Source of the DNA: [Clostridium] aminophilum DSM 10710
GTDB lineage: Bacteria > Bacillota > Clostridia > Lachnospirales > Lachnospiraceae
Direction: 5' to 3'
Assembly: GCF_000711825.1 (NCBI RefSeq)
Contig: NZ_JONJ01000013.1
Location: 1 to 64,000, forward strand
Length of the DNA stretch: 64,000 bases
The notes under the pieces were generated by a model. That model worked only from the letters and a program-made list of their open reading frames with translations, did no database searches and was not told the origin of the DNA. Below, one piece after another: positions 1-8,224 of the stretch. The position numbers and the translations under genes were made by a program. Positions within the stretch are counted from its first letter, which is position 1. Each line of letters starts with the position of its first letter.

Positions 1-213
1 CTGGTGTATCTGTTAGGAATCAATCCTATGGCAGAGTAGCCAAGCCGGGAGGGGATAAACGCTGAAGGCATCTAAGCGTGAAGCCCCCCTCAAGATGAGA
101 TATCCCATTCGTAAGAAGTAAGACCCCTTAAAGAGTATGAGGTTGATAGGGCAGAGGTGGAAGTGCAGTAATGCATGCAGCTGACTGTCACTAATAGGTC
201 GAGGGCTTATCCA
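1..213 (+). rRNA. 23S ribosomal RNA, 3' end (partial)
   Basis: The first 213 bases match the conserved 3' end of bacterial 23S rRNA, including the domain VI segment around GTAAGAAGTAAGACC and the terminal CTAATAGGTCGAGG. The gene is cut by the left edge of the window. The 3' end is placed by eye near 213. No 5S gene lies between it and the first tRNA, which begins 62 bases later. The rRNA and the tRNA cluster probably share one transcript ending at the terminator at 746-774. Confidence 0.93.
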
Positions 214-275
214 GAAGGTTTCAAAAATCGGAGTATTTCAATCAGTAAGCAGTTTTGAAGGTATATTCCTTCGAT

Positions 276-349
276 GGCCCGGTGGCTCAGTTGGTTAGAG
301 CGCCGCCCTGTCACGGCGGAGGTCATGGGTCCGAGTCCCATCCGGGTCG
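276..349 (+). tRNA. tRNA-Asp (GTC)
   Basis: A full cloverleaf can be drawn: acceptor arm GGCCCGG pairs with CCGGGTC, the anticodon loop is CTGTCAC with anticodon GTC, and the T-arm contains GGTCCGAGTCC. The 3' CCA is not encoded. It is the first of five tRNAs downstream of 23S. Confidence 0.96.
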
Positions 350-385
350 TTGTTCTGCGACAGCAGGACACATTGTTAAGAATAT

Positions 386-458
386 GGGGTGTTAGCTCAG
401 CTGGGAGAGCATCTGCCTTACAAGCAGGGGGTCATAGGTTCGAGCCCTATACGCCCCA
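386..458 (+). tRNA. tRNA-Val (TAC)
   Basis: Acceptor GGGGTGT pairs with ACGCCCC, the discriminator base is A, and the anticodon loop CTTACAA gives anticodon TAC. The T-loop is GTTCGAGCC. CCA is not encoded. Second gene of the cluster. Confidence 0.96.
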
Positions 459-487
459 TTTCTTCTTTCAAAGACAATTTTATATTC

Positions 488-560
488 GCCGATATGGCTC
501 AATTGGCAGAGCAGCTGATTTGTAATCAGCAGGTTGACGGTTCGAGTCCGCCTATCGGCT
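488..560 (+). tRNA. tRNA-Thr (TGT)
   Basis: Acceptor GCCGATA pairs with TATCGGC, and the anticodon loop TTTGTAA gives anticodon TGT. The T-loop is GTTCGAGTC. CCA is not encoded. Third gene of the cluster. Confidence 0.96.
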
Positions 561-563
561 TAT

Positions 564-645
564 GGGCGATTTCCCGAGTGGCCAAAGGGGACAGACTGTA
601 AATCTGCTGCAGATTGCTTCGGTGGTTCGAATCCACCATCGCCCA
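564..645 (+). tRNA. tRNA-Tyr (GTA)
   Basis: This is a class II tRNA of 82 nt with a long variable arm. Acceptor GGGCGAT pairs with ATCGCCC, and the anticodon loop CTGTAAA gives anticodon GTA. It begins only three bases after tRNA-Thr. CCA is not encoded. Confidence 0.95.
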
Positions 646-662
646 TTTTTTTAATTTAATAT

Positions 663-736
663 CGCGGGGTAGAGCAGTCTGGAAGCTCGTCGGGCTCATA
701 ACCCGGAGGCCGCAGGTTCAAATCCTGCCCCCGCAA
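663..736 (+). tRNA. initiator tRNA-fMet (CAT)
   Basis: The acceptor arm starts CGCGGGG and ends CCCCGCAA, leaving the first base C unpaired against A, which is the hallmark of initiator tRNA. The anticodon stem carries the three consecutive G:C pairs GGG/CCC around the loop containing CAT. CCA is not encoded. Last tRNA of the cluster. Confidence 0.95.
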
Positions 737-745
737 CTTCTTTTG

Positions 746-774
746 ACATCGGATTTACATCCGGTGTTTTTTTT
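746..774 (+). terminator. Rho-independent terminator of the rRNA/tRNA operon
   Basis: ACATCGGAT and ATCCGGTGT form a 9-bp stem (one G:T pair) with a TTAC loop, followed directly by eight T residues. It lies 10 bases after tRNA-fMet. Confidence 0.9.
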
Positions 775-947
775 ATTTCAGGTGAGAGGTTTTAATGATT
801 TCCGATAATATTTTGACAGAAAATATGCAGGGTTTTATTTAAGAAAGATCCGAGCGGTTATGATATAACAGAATCTGAAAAAATGTGATCACGAAGCGTC
901 GATGGAGGAATACAAGTGCTCGCTTGACCAGCGCTTTTTTGTGACAT

Positions 948-986
948 AACCGTCGCGCAGCGGCAGTTATGTCATGCCGTCTCCAT
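948..986. repeat. Palindromic intergenic element (ATGTCAT-type)
   Basis: The arms TGACATAAC and GTTATGTCA flank a GC-rich centre. The same ATGTCA/TGACAT arm sequence recurs in the palindromes at 49582-49623 and 59824-59866, so this may be a diverged member of the same intergenic family. It lies between the rRNA/tRNA operon and the next promoter. Function unknown. Confidence 0.5.
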
Positions 987-1021
987 ATGAGCGTAAACGC
1001 TCGCATGGCTCGTGGCTTATG

Positions 1022-1030
1022 TGGTATAAT
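1022..1030 (+). promoter_or_regulatory. Extended -10 promoter (TGGTATAAT)
   Basis: A perfect TATAAT hexamer at 1025-1030 is preceded by the extended TG motif. No good -35 hexamer is visible 17 bases upstream. Transcription would begin near 1037, just ahead of the gene at 1048. Confidence 0.6.
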
Positions 1031-1047
1031 GGGAACGTATTTTTGAC

Positions 1048-2088
1048 ATGAGAAAGATGAGAAGATCAATGAGTTTTACATACAGAATCCGGAACACCAG
1101 AAAACAGTGTATGATTTTTGCAGCGGCTGCCTTTCTGACAGCGGGGGGGATCGGAAGTTCCGTATCCTACGCTGCAAGTGCGCCGGATACCTCGAGCAAT
1201 GCTGCCGCCATGCAGGTGAATGCACCGGAAAGCAGCGTGAGAGGCGCAGCGATATCGGATACAGCGGAGAATTATCTGAACGGTGCCGAGATTCGTATGA
1301 TCGAACCGGTCGGAACCGCACAGAATATGTCGTTTGTACTGAAAACGGTGGATGGACATGTGATTGTTGTGGACGGAGGCCGCGAAGAGGATGCGGATGC
1401 TCTGATTTCCGAGATTCAGTCGATGGGAGGAACCGTTTCGCTTTGGCTGCTGACGCATCCGCATGATGATCATGTCGGCGCGTTGACGGAGATTTTAAAC
1501 CGCAATCCGATTCCTGTTCAAATTGATCAGATCGCCTATCGTTTTCTGACCAACGATGATTATGAACAGGGCGATAATATGGGCCGTATGGAAAACTATA
1601 CTTCGATTGCCACGGCGCTCGACCGCATTGACCAGTCGAAGAAAACGATTGTCGGAAAGGGTCAGACGATAACGGTGGGAGACGCCGTCGTTCACGTGCT
1701 GAATGATCCGTATGTCTGCAAGGTCAGTACCTTCAATAATGCATCCATTGCCTATCGGATCGATATGGGAGGAAAAAGAATTCTTTTTCTCGGCGATATG
1801 GGAAGAGAAGGCGGCAACCATCTTCTGAGCACCTGTAACGGAGCAGAATTGAAGGCGGATATTGTTCAGATGGCACATCACGGGAACCATGGAGTGGGAC
1901 GGAATTTCTACGAAGCGGTCCGTCCGGAGGTTTGTATGTGGCCAACGCCGTCCTGGCTCTGGAACAATGAAAAAGACGGCATAGCGGGTGCGGGCCGGTA
2001 TGAGACACCGGTTGTGCGCCGTTGGATGAAAGAACTCGGCGCCAAAAAGAATATCATTTCGAAGGATGGAACCCAGAGCCTGAAGTGA
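1048..2088 (+). CDS. Secreted metallo-beta-lactamase-fold hydrolase
   Basis: A 346-residue protein with a basic N-terminus and a hydrophobic segment (about residues 20-42) ending near SYAASA, consistent with a signal peptide. The mature part has the metallo-beta-lactamase fold signature HPHDDHVG near residue 136, a later LGDM aspartate, and AHHGNHG near residue 277, as in ComEC/Rec2-type MBL domains. It is therefore probably an exported metal-dependent hydrolase; the substrate cannot be told from sequence. The promoter at 1022-1030 leaves only about 11 nt of leader for the first ATG and no clear ribosome site, so the ATG at 1069 is a realistic alternative start. The next gene follows after 21 bases with its own ribosome site. 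Confidence 0.85.
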   Translation: MRKMRRSMSFTYRIRNTRKQCMIFAAAAFLTAGGIGSSVSYAASAPDTSSNAAAMQVNAPESSVRGAAISDTAENYLNGAEIRMIEPVGTAQNMSFVLKTVDGHVIVVDGGREEDADALISEIQSMGGTVSLWLLTHPHDDHVGALTEILNRNPIPVQIDQIAYRFLTNDDYEQGDNMGRMENYTSIATALDRIDQSKKTIVGKGQTITVGDAVVHVLNDPYVCKVSTFNNASIAYRIDMGGKRILFLGDMGREGGNHLLSTCNGAELKADIVQMAHHGNHGVGRNFYEAVRPEVCMWPTPSWLWNNEKDGIAGAGRYETPVVRRWMKELGAKKNIISKDGTQSLK

Positions 2089-2109
2089 TGCACAGGGAGG
2101 AACTCGGCG

Positions 2110-2613
2110 GTGGATAGGGCAGAACTTTTGAATAAGAATGCGATGCTGGCCAGAACCGGTGACGGCTCCGGGTATGAAAATATCTATATTCTCACGGTTG
2201 GCGAGACGTATGGGAAAGTACATTCTCTTCAGCTGGAACCGGGAGATGAGGAAGTTCTGATCGAAGAAGTGTATGTCAGTCTCTTTCGGCATGTCCATGA
2301 GCTGCCGATGACGGAGGAAGACCTTTCCGGTGCGATCGAGGATGAAATCTACCGATCAGCGGGTCGAATCTTCGGAGAAGAGGTGGCGGACCGTGTGATT
2401 ACCGGAAGTCCGGTGGAAATGTCGGAAAATATCGCAGCCGCAATTTGGATGCGGATTGAGGACGCCGCCGGAATCCGAAGCGATGAGGATGCGGAGGAAG
2501 CGGACTGGAAGATCTGGGCGGTGATTGCCCTGAAGGTGTTCGGCACTTTTCTGATGCTGGTACTGATTGCGGCGGTGATCTGGTATATCTGGGAACATGC
2601 AACGAGGATCTGA
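2110..2613 (+). CDS. Hypothetical protein with C-terminal membrane anchor
   Basis: This 167-residue acidic protein starts at GTG, with AGGGAGG ending 9 bases upstream. Residues 1-135 are soluble and charged. One hydrophobic helix spans about residues 140-162 and is followed by a short tail (WEHATRI), suggesting a tail-anchored membrane protein. I do not recognise the family. It lies two bases before the guanylate-kinase-like gene, so the two are surely co-transcribed. Confidence 0.75.
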   Translation: MDRAELLNKNAMLARTGDGSGYENIYILTVGETYGKVHSLQLEPGDEEVLIEEVYVSLFRHVHELPMTEEDLSGAIEDEIYRSAGRIFGEEVADRVITGSPVEMSENIAAAIWMRIEDAAGIRSDEDAEEADWKIWAVIALKVFGTFLMLVLIAAVIWYIWEHATRI

Positions 2614-2615
2614 AG

Positions 2616-3212
2616 ATGGGAAAAATATATTATCTGATGGGAAAAAGCGCCTGCGGAAAAGACACGCTCTATAAGCGGATTCGCATGGATCTGCCGGAAC
2701 TGGCCGTGTCCGTCCCATATACCACGCGACCGATGCGCGAAGGTGAGACCGACGGTGTAGAATATCATTTTACGACCGAAGCGGATCTCGATCGGATGCG
2801 GAAGGAAGGGCGCGTGATTGAGGCGCGAACATATCAGACGGTAGCCGGTCCCTGGACATATGCGACGGTGGATGACGGATCCTTCGATCGGAAGGGAAAG
2901 GATTTTCTGATGATCGGAACGCTGGAATCCTATTGCGCTGTCCGGGATTATTTTCCGGAAGGGGCAGTGATTCCGCTTTATATCGAAGTGGAGGACGGTA
3001 TCCGTCTGGAGAGGGCGATCCGGAGAGAGAGAGAACAGGAGAAACCGCAATATGCGGAACTCTGCCGGCGATTTCTGGCGGATGAACAGGATTTTTCCGA
3101 AGAGAATCTCCGTAATGCCGGTGTCGCAACAGCATACCCGAATCTGGATTTTGATGCGTGTGCGGAGAGACTGGAGGACGTCATTCGAAACGGACGGGCG
3201 GATTCGGAATAA
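2616..3212 (+). CDS. Guanylate kinase-like protein
   Basis: The protein is 198 residues, close to the usual Gmk length. The P-loop near the N-terminus reads GKSACGKDT, and the following YTTRPMREGETDGVEYHF closely matches the GMP-binding region of guanylate kinase (TTRxxRxGExxGxxYxF). The reaction would be ATP + GMP to ADP + GDP. The P-loop is slightly divergent (ACGKDT rather than GVGKST), so it may be a paralog rather than the main Gmk. It sits directly before holB, an arrangement I associate with Lachnospiraceae. Confidence 0.8.
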   Translation: MGKIYYLMGKSACGKDTLYKRIRMDLPELAVSVPYTTRPMREGETDGVEYHFTTEADLDRMRKEGRVIEARTYQTVAGPWTYATVDDGSFDRKGKDFLMIGTLESYCAVRDYFPEGAVIPLYIEVEDGIRLERAIRREREQEKPQYAELCRRFLADEQDFSEENLRNAGVATAYPNLDFDACAERLEDVIRNGRADSE

Positions 3213-3224
3213 GGAGGAAGGAAG

Positions 3225-4214
3225 ATGGCAGGTTTTCACGATATATTGGGACATGATTCCATTAAGGATCATTTCCGGAAGGCAATCGAATACGGAAGAG
3301 TTTCACATGCCTACATCCTTGCGGGTGAGCGGGGAATGGGAAAAAAGTCGCTGGCGAAGGCATTTGCCATGACACTTCTCTGTGAAAAAAGTGATGAGGA
3401 ACCGTGCATGGAGTGTCATTCCTGCAAACAGATGCTGTCGGACAACCATCCGGATGTCATCTGGGTTACGCATGAAAAGCCGGCATCGATCGGCGTCGAT
3501 GACATCCGTGTTCAGGTGAACGACACCATTGATATCCGGCCGTACAGTTCCGCACATAAGATTTACATCATCGATGAGGCGGAGAAAATGACGGCGGCAG
3601 CGCAGAATGCGCTTCTGAAGACAATCGAGGAGCCGCCGGCCTATGCGGTGATCCTTCTGCTCACAACCAATCAGGAGCTTTTTCTTCCGACGATTCTCTC
3701 CCGCTGCATTCAGCTGAAACTGAAACCGCTGCAGGATTCCCTGATCGTTCAGTATCTCACGGAGAAAATGAGTCTGAACGAGAACCGGGCCGGCATGGTT
3801 GCCGCATTTGCCCGGGGAAATCTCGGACGCGCGGCATCGATTGCCGGATCCGAAGAATTCGCGGAGATGACGGAGACATTGCTTCGGATTTTGAAGAGTA
3901 TTCATGAGATGGACACCGAAAAGATGCTGGATACCATCCGGATGATGACGGCAGAATTTTCCGATCTGAATGAATGTCTGGATTTCATGCAGCTGTGGTA
4001 TCGTGATATACTGATGTTCAAAGTCACAAAAGACATGAATACTCTGATCTTCCGGAATGAGTATTCGGCAATATCGAGAATCTGCGCTTCCAGCTCCTAT
4101 CCCGGACTGGAGCAGGTGCTTGATGCAATCGACAAGGCGAGAGTGCGGCTCGGCGCCAATGTCAATAAGGAACTGGCATTAGAGCTCCTGTTCCTGACGA
4201 TGAAGGAGAATTGA
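3225..4214 (+). CDS. holB: DNA polymerase III subunit delta'
   Basis: A 329-residue clamp-loader subunit. Seen in sequence: AYILAGERGMGKKSLA (P-loop region), a zinc module CMECHSCKQM, YIIDEAEKMT (Walker B), NALLKTIEEPP, and ILSRC, the SRC motif of clamp-loader ATPases. Its role is to open and load the beta clamp together with DnaX and delta. AAGGAGGAAGAAG upstream is a strong ribosome site. It is followed after 3 bases by ricT, the usual Firmicutes order (holB-ricT). Confidence 0.93.
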   Translation: MAGFHDILGHDSIKDHFRKAIEYGRVSHAYILAGERGMGKKSLAKAFAMTLLCEKSDEEPCMECHSCKQMLSDNHPDVIWVTHEKPASIGVDDIRVQVNDTIDIRPYSSAHKIYIIDEAEKMTAAAQNALLKTIEEPPAYAVILLLTTNQELFLPTILSRCIQLKLKPLQDSLIVQYLTEKMSLNENRAGMVAAFARGNLGRAASIAGSEEFAEMTETLLRILKSIHEMDTEKMLDTIRMMTAEFSDLNECLDFMQLWYRDILMFKVTKDMNTLIFRNEYSAISRICASSSYPGLEQVLDAIDKARVRLGANVNKELALELLFLTMKEN

Positions 4215-4217
4215 TTT

Positions 4218-5555
4218 ATGATAAAGGTAATCGGGGTTCGGTTCCGCAGTGCGGGAAAAATCTATTTTTTTTCGCCGGGTGAACTGGAGATCAAAAAGGG
4301 TGATCATGTGATCGTGGAGACCGCCCGCGGGGTTGAATTCGGAAAGGTCGTTCTGGGCAATCGAGATGTGGAGGAAGAAAAAGTCATCCAGCCGCTGAAA
4401 CAGGTCATCCGTATGGCAACGCCGGAAGATATCGCAGCGCAGAAGGCACATCGCGAAAAATCGAAGGAAGCGTATAAAATCTGTCAGGAAAAGATCCGCA
4501 AACATGAGCTGGATATGAAACTGATCGATGTGGAATATACGTTTGACGGAAACAAGATCCTGTTTTATTTCACGGCAGACGGCCGCGTCGATTTCCGCGA
4601 GCTGGTCAAGGATCTGGCTTCCGTGTTCCGCACCAGGATTGAGCTCCGTCAGATCGGTGTCCGCGATGAGACCAAGCTTCTCGGCGGAATCGGTATCTGC
4701 GGAAGACCGCTGTGCTGCAACACATTCCTCTCGGATTTTGCGCCGGTTTCCATCAAGATGGCCAAGGAACAGAATCTCTCCCTGAACCCGACCAAGATTT
4801 CGGGTGTATGCGGAAGACTGATGTGCTGTCTGAAAAATGAAGAAGAGACATATGAGTACCTGAACAGTAAAATGCCGGCAAACGGCGATTTTGTGACCGC
4901 AGCCGACGGAACAAGAGGACAGGTACAGAGTACCAATGTTCTGCGCCAGACCGTCAAGGTGATTGTCAATACCGGAGACGACGAAAAAGAGCTGCGCGAG
5001 TATCGGGTGGAAGAACTGAAATTCCGTCCGAAGAGAAAAAAGAATGCGGAAAATGACAGCGATGAGAGCGCTGAGCTTCAGGCGCTGGAAGACGGAGATT
5101 TCTCCGGTGCGGAAAAGCAGGGAAGAAAAAAAGAACGCTCAGGCCGCGGAAACCGGGAAGGCCGGGATGGTCAGGAACGGGAAAACCGCGGCAGAGGCGG
5201 CCGTGAGAACCGCGAGGAAAAAGATGGACAGGAGCGGGAAAACCGCGGCAAAGGCGGCCGTGGAAACCGTGAGGGCCGTGACGGTCAGGAACGGGAAAAC
5301 CGCGGTAAAGGCGGCCGGGAAGGCCGCGAGGAAAAAGACGGTCAGGAGCGTGAAAGACGCGGCAGAGGCAGCCGGGACAGCCGTGAGGGAAAAGATGGTC
5401 AGGAGCGCGGAAAAAACCAGCGCCAGAGAGGACGCCGTGACGGTCAGGAACCGGGAAACCGGGAAAACAGCGAAAGACCGGAAGAAAAAACTGCTTCCAA
5501 TCCCGGAGATTCTGCAACCAACAGCCGTGAACCGGAAAGAGGGACGGAAGAATGA
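4218..5555 (+). CDS. ricT: PSP1-domain protein RicT/YaaT with RG-rich repeat tail
   Basis: Residues 1-270 match the PSP1/RicT family, with the cysteine-rich core GICGRPLCCN and GVCGRLMCC that in Bacillus helps bind Fe-S clusters in the Y-complex (RicA/F/T), which guides RNase Y processing. The total length of 445 is much longer than the roughly 275 residues of Bacillus YaaT. The extra C-terminus (about residues 300-440) is highly charged and contains about five tandem units of 19-20 residues of the form NREGRDGQERENRGKGG. It lies 3 bases after holB and overlaps the next gene by 4 bases. Confidence 0.9.
   Translation: MIKVIGVRFRSAGKIYFFSPGELEIKKGDHVIVETARGVEFGKVVLGNRDVEEEKVIQPLKQVIRMATPEDIAAQKAHREKSKEAYKICQEKIRKHELDMKLIDVEYTFDGNKILFYFTADGRVDFRELVKDLASVFRTRIELRQIGVRDETKLLGGIGICGRPLCCNTFLSDFAPVSIKMAKEQNLSLNPTKISGVCGRLMCCLKNEEETYEYLNSKMPANGDFVTAADGTRGQVQSTNVLRQTVKVIVNTGDDEKELREYRVEELKFRPKRKKNAENDSDESAELQALEDGDFSGAEKQGRKKERSGRGNREGRDGQERENRGRGGRENREEKDGQERENRGKGGRGNREGRDGQERENRGKGGREGREEKDGQERERRGRGSRDSREGKDGQERGKNQRQRGRRDGQEPGNRENSERPEEKTASNPGDSATNSREPERGTEE
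5140..5460 (+). repeat. Coding tandem repeat (about 57 bp unit) in ricT
   Basis: About five imperfect copies of a 57-base unit encode RG/DGQERENRG-type repeats at the C-terminus of the RicT-like protein. Units differ mainly at EGR/EEK and RG/KG positions, indicating expansion followed by drift. Confidence 0.8.
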
Positions 5556-6355
5556 CCTTGCAGGACGATCCGGGCAGAACAGAAGACGGACATCCGGTAC
5601 CGGCAGTCATGCTGGCCAATGATGTTCCGCTCTATGAGGATGAGCTGGTGGATGATCTCCAGCGGAATCATTATCAGATCATCCAGAAGAAAAAAGGCTT
5701 TAAGTTCGGCATGGATGCCGTTCTGCTCTCCGGATTTGCGAAAGTGAACGACGGAGAGAGAGCCATCGATCTCGGAACCGGGACCGGAATTATCCCGATT
5801 CTTCTGTCGGCAAAGACGGAGGGAAAGCATTTTACCGGTCTTGAGATTCAGGAAGATATCTGTGAGATGGCACAGCGAAGCGTGCGGCTGAACGGAATCG
5901 GAGAGCGGGTGGAGATTCTCCGCGGCGATATCAAAGAGGCGTCAAAACAGTTCGGTGCGGCGTCATTTGAGGTCGTGACCTCCAATCCGCCGTATATGAA
6001 TGACAGTCACGGACTGAAGAATCCGAATCTGCGAAAGGCGATCTCCCGCCATGAGGTGCTCTGCACTCTGGACGATGTGTGCCGGGAGGCGGCAAAACTG
6101 CTGATTCCGGGCGGCCGGTTCTATATGGTTCACCGCCCGCACCGGATTGCGGAGATCATTACGGCGCTGAAACAATACCGGCTTGAGCCGAAGCGGATGA
6201 AATTCGTTCATCCGTTTTCGGACCGCGATGCCAACATGGTTCTGATAGAAGCCGTGAGGGGCGGAAACCCGATGGTAAAGCTGGAAGCACCGATCATTGT
6301 TTACAAATCCCAGGGCGTATACACCGATGAGATTTATGAGATTTACGGATACTGA
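5552..6355 (+). CDS. trmN6: tRNA1(Val) (adenine(37)-N6)-methyltransferase-like protein
   Basis: A 267-residue SAM-dependent methyltransferase. The SAM motif is IDLGTGTGIIPILL near residue 72, and the catalytic NPPY motif of N6-adenine methyltransferases appears as SNPPYM near residue 147. The KGFKFGMDAVLL stretch before motif I is typical of the TrmN6/YabB group. Its start overlaps the ricT stop by 4 bases (ATGA), implying translational coupling. Which tRNA it modifies is inferred from the family. Confidence 0.85.
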   Translation: MTLQDDPGRTEDGHPVPAVMLANDVPLYEDELVDDLQRNHYQIIQKKKGFKFGMDAVLLSGFAKVNDGERAIDLGTGTGIIPILLSAKTEGKHFTGLEIQEDICEMAQRSVRLNGIGERVEILRGDIKEASKQFGAASFEVVTSNPPYMNDSHGLKNPNLRKAISRHEVLCTLDDVCREAAKLLIPGGRFYMVHRPHRIAEIITALKQYRLEPKRMKFVHPFSDRDANMVLIEAVRGGNPMVKLEAPIIVYKSQGVYTDEIYEIYGY

Positions 6356-6376
6356 AAACCATGTTGGAGGAATATG

Positions 6377-7222
6377 ATGGCTGGAAAACTGTTTCTTTGC
6401 GCGACACCGATCGGCAATCTGGAGGATATCACGCTGCGGGTTCTGGAGACACTCAGATCCTGTGATCTGATCGCGGCGGAGGATACCCGGCATACGATCG
6501 GACTGCTCAACCATTTTGAGATCAAAAAGCCCATGACCAGCTACCATGAGTTCAACAAAGTGGATAAAGCGCGGGTTCTTGTGGAAAAGATGCAGGAAGG
6601 TGTGAATATCGCACTGGTAACGGACGCAGGAACACCGGGAATTTCGGATCCGGGCGAGGAGCTCGTGCGGCAGTGTGTGGAAGCGGGAGTGGAAGTTACA
6701 TCGCTTCCGGGACCGGCGGCATGCATTACGGCGCTGACGCTGTCCGGACTGGCGACCAGAAGATTCTGTTTCGAGGCGTTTCTGCCGATGGATAAGCAGG
6801 ACCGCGCGTGGGTTTTAAAGGAACTGCAGAGTGAAACCCGCACGATCATCCTGTATGAGGCGCCGCATCGACTGGTCAGAACCCTGAAAGAACTGCGGGA
6901 TGCCCTCGGCGAGAATCGGCGGATTTCCCTGTGCAAAGAGCTGACAAAGATCCATGAGACGGCATTTCGCACGACCATCGGAGAAGCGCTGGAGTATTAC
7001 GGCGAAAATGATCCCCGGGGCGAGTTTGTCCTTGTGATCGAGGGAAAACCGATCGAGGAGATTCTCCGGGAAGACAGCGCCAAATGGGACTCCATGACGA
7101 TTCCGGAGCACATGGAATTCTATATGAGCAAGGGAACCCCGAAAAAAGAGGCAATGAAACTGGTGGCGGCGGACCGCGGAATCTCCAAGAGAGATGTGTA
7201 TGCGGCGATGCTCGAAGAGTGA
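6377..7222 (+). CDS. rsmI: 16S rRNA (cytidine(1402)-2'-O)-methyltransferase
   Basis: This 281-residue tetrapyrrole-methylase-fold protein carries the RsmI signatures LFLCATPIGNLEDIT at the N-terminus, AAEDTRHT, and TDAGTPGISDPGEEL. RsmI 2'-O-methylates C1402 in the ribosomal P site using SAM. The second of two adjacent ATGs is chosen because GGAGG at 6366-6370 is then 6 bases upstream. It is the last gene of the gmk-like/holB/ricT/trmN6/rsmI cluster; the next gene is convergent. Confidence 0.93.
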   Translation: MAGKLFLCATPIGNLEDITLRVLETLRSCDLIAAEDTRHTIGLLNHFEIKKPMTSYHEFNKVDKARVLVEKMQEGVNIALVTDAGTPGISDPGEELVRQCVEAGVEVTSLPGPAACITALTLSGLATRRFCFEAFLPMDKQDRAWVLKELQSETRTIILYEAPHRLVRTLKELRDALGENRRISLCKELTKIHETAFRTTIGEALEYYGENDPRGEFVLVIEGKPIEEILREDSAKWDSMTIPEHMEFYMSKGTPKKEAMKLVAADRGISKRDVYAAMLEE

Positions 7223-7290
7223 TCGCAGACGCCAGAAAATCGCGGACTCCGGTTTGGAAAGATACATTCGGACGGCGAAAGTCCTGAGCG

Positions 7291-7947
7291 TTATCGTTTC
7301 AGGTATTCCGAGGAAACCGGAAAATCAAAATAGGTGTCCGGGTAAGGTTCATTTTTCAGCGTGAAATGCCACCATTCGCAGTCCAGAGTGGAAAAGCCGT
7401 TCCGGACCATGGCATTCTGTAGAATCATACGGTTTTCAATCTGTTCATCCGTGATGTTCCGATAATCAATATGAGAAGCTTCGCTGAAGAGATCAAACGG
7501 ACTTCCCATATCCAGTTCTTTTCCTGTCTTCATGTCCAGCAGAGTCGCATCGATCGTGCTTCCGCGGCTGTGGCTGGACTGTTTGGCAATGTAGCCTTTG
7601 GAAAACAGTTCCTGTTTTTCCAGATCCGGGTAAAAATACGGTTTCATCCGGATATCCTGATCTTCAATTCCCCAGAAAATAAAATGTTTTACGGCGCGGG
7701 CCGGACGATAGGCGTCAAACACCTTCAGGCGGTATCCTTTGACGGACAGCTCGGTGTTTACGGTTTTCAGGGCCCGGGCCGCTTCTTTGGTGAGGAGCGC
7801 GCACGGTTCTTCGTAGCCGTCGATCCGGTCACCGACAAAATTATATGTGGAATAATAGCGTATCTCCTGGATGATGCCCGGAACAAGATCGGCCAAAAGG
7901 ACGAAGCCGGACGGATCCATCGTTTCATTTTTATAATCAGCTCGCAT
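7291..7947 (-). CDS. D-alanyl-D-alanine dipeptidase (VanX/DdpX family)
   Basis: A 218-residue zinc peptidase of the M15 family. Visible motifs are DAYRPARA, SSHSRGSTIDATL (zinc-binding SxHxxGxAxD type) and EWWHF near the C-terminus (catalytic Glu and zinc His). VanX/DdpX enzymes cleave D-Ala-D-Ala, either in vancomycin resistance or to recycle the dipeptide. No vanH, vanA or vanRS genes are nearby, so a turnover role is more likely. The start at 7947 is chosen because GAGG lies 9 bases upstream; a longer frame to 7968 exists without a ribosome site. Convergent with rsmI. Confidence 0.88.
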   Translation of the reverse strand: MRADYKNETMDPSGFVLLADLVPGIIQEIRYYSTYNFVGDRIDGYEEPCALLTKEAARALKTVNTELSVKGYRLKVFDAYRPARAVKHFIFWGIEDQDIRMKPYFYPDLEKQELFSKGYIAKQSSHSRGSTIDATLLDMKTGKELDMGSPFDLFSEASHIDYRNITDEQIENRMILQNAMVRNGFSTLDCEWWHFTLKNEPYPDTYFDFPVSSEYLKR

Positions 7948-8186
7948 CGTTAAAACCTCAATTATCATTTTTATGATGCTATTGTAACGGGTAATTTTTT
8001 TCTTTTCAAATCATTCCGGAGACAATCGGAAAATTGGATACAACCAAACTGATTTGACGAGGAAAGAACGATACTTCGATGCATTGGTAAAAGAGGAAAT
8101 CAAGACGGAATATTTCTGAAAAGGAAAGGGCGAAAAGAAGAAATAACGGTTTATTTTCGGGATAACGCTGAAAAGGAAAAAGGGAC

Positions 8187-8215
8187 TTGCGCCCTGAAAA
8201 AAACGTAAATATAAT
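8187..8215 (+). promoter_or_regulatory. Promoter of the Tad pilus locus
   Basis: TTGCGC at 8187-8192 and TATAAT at 8210-8215 are separated by exactly 17 bases. Transcription would begin near 8222, giving a leader of about 185 nt before the first Tad gene at 8406. Confidence 0.7.
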
Positions 8216-8224
8216 TTAGACATC

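Noticed and set aside
274-808. Three overlapping reading frames of 64-83 codons across the tRNA cluster
   Set aside because: They run through clear tRNA genes and have no ribosome sites or protein-like composition.
839-1069. 76-codon leftward frame before the MBL gene
   Set aside because: It crosses a palindromic repeat and the promoter at 1022-1030, with no ribosome site or recognisable sequence.
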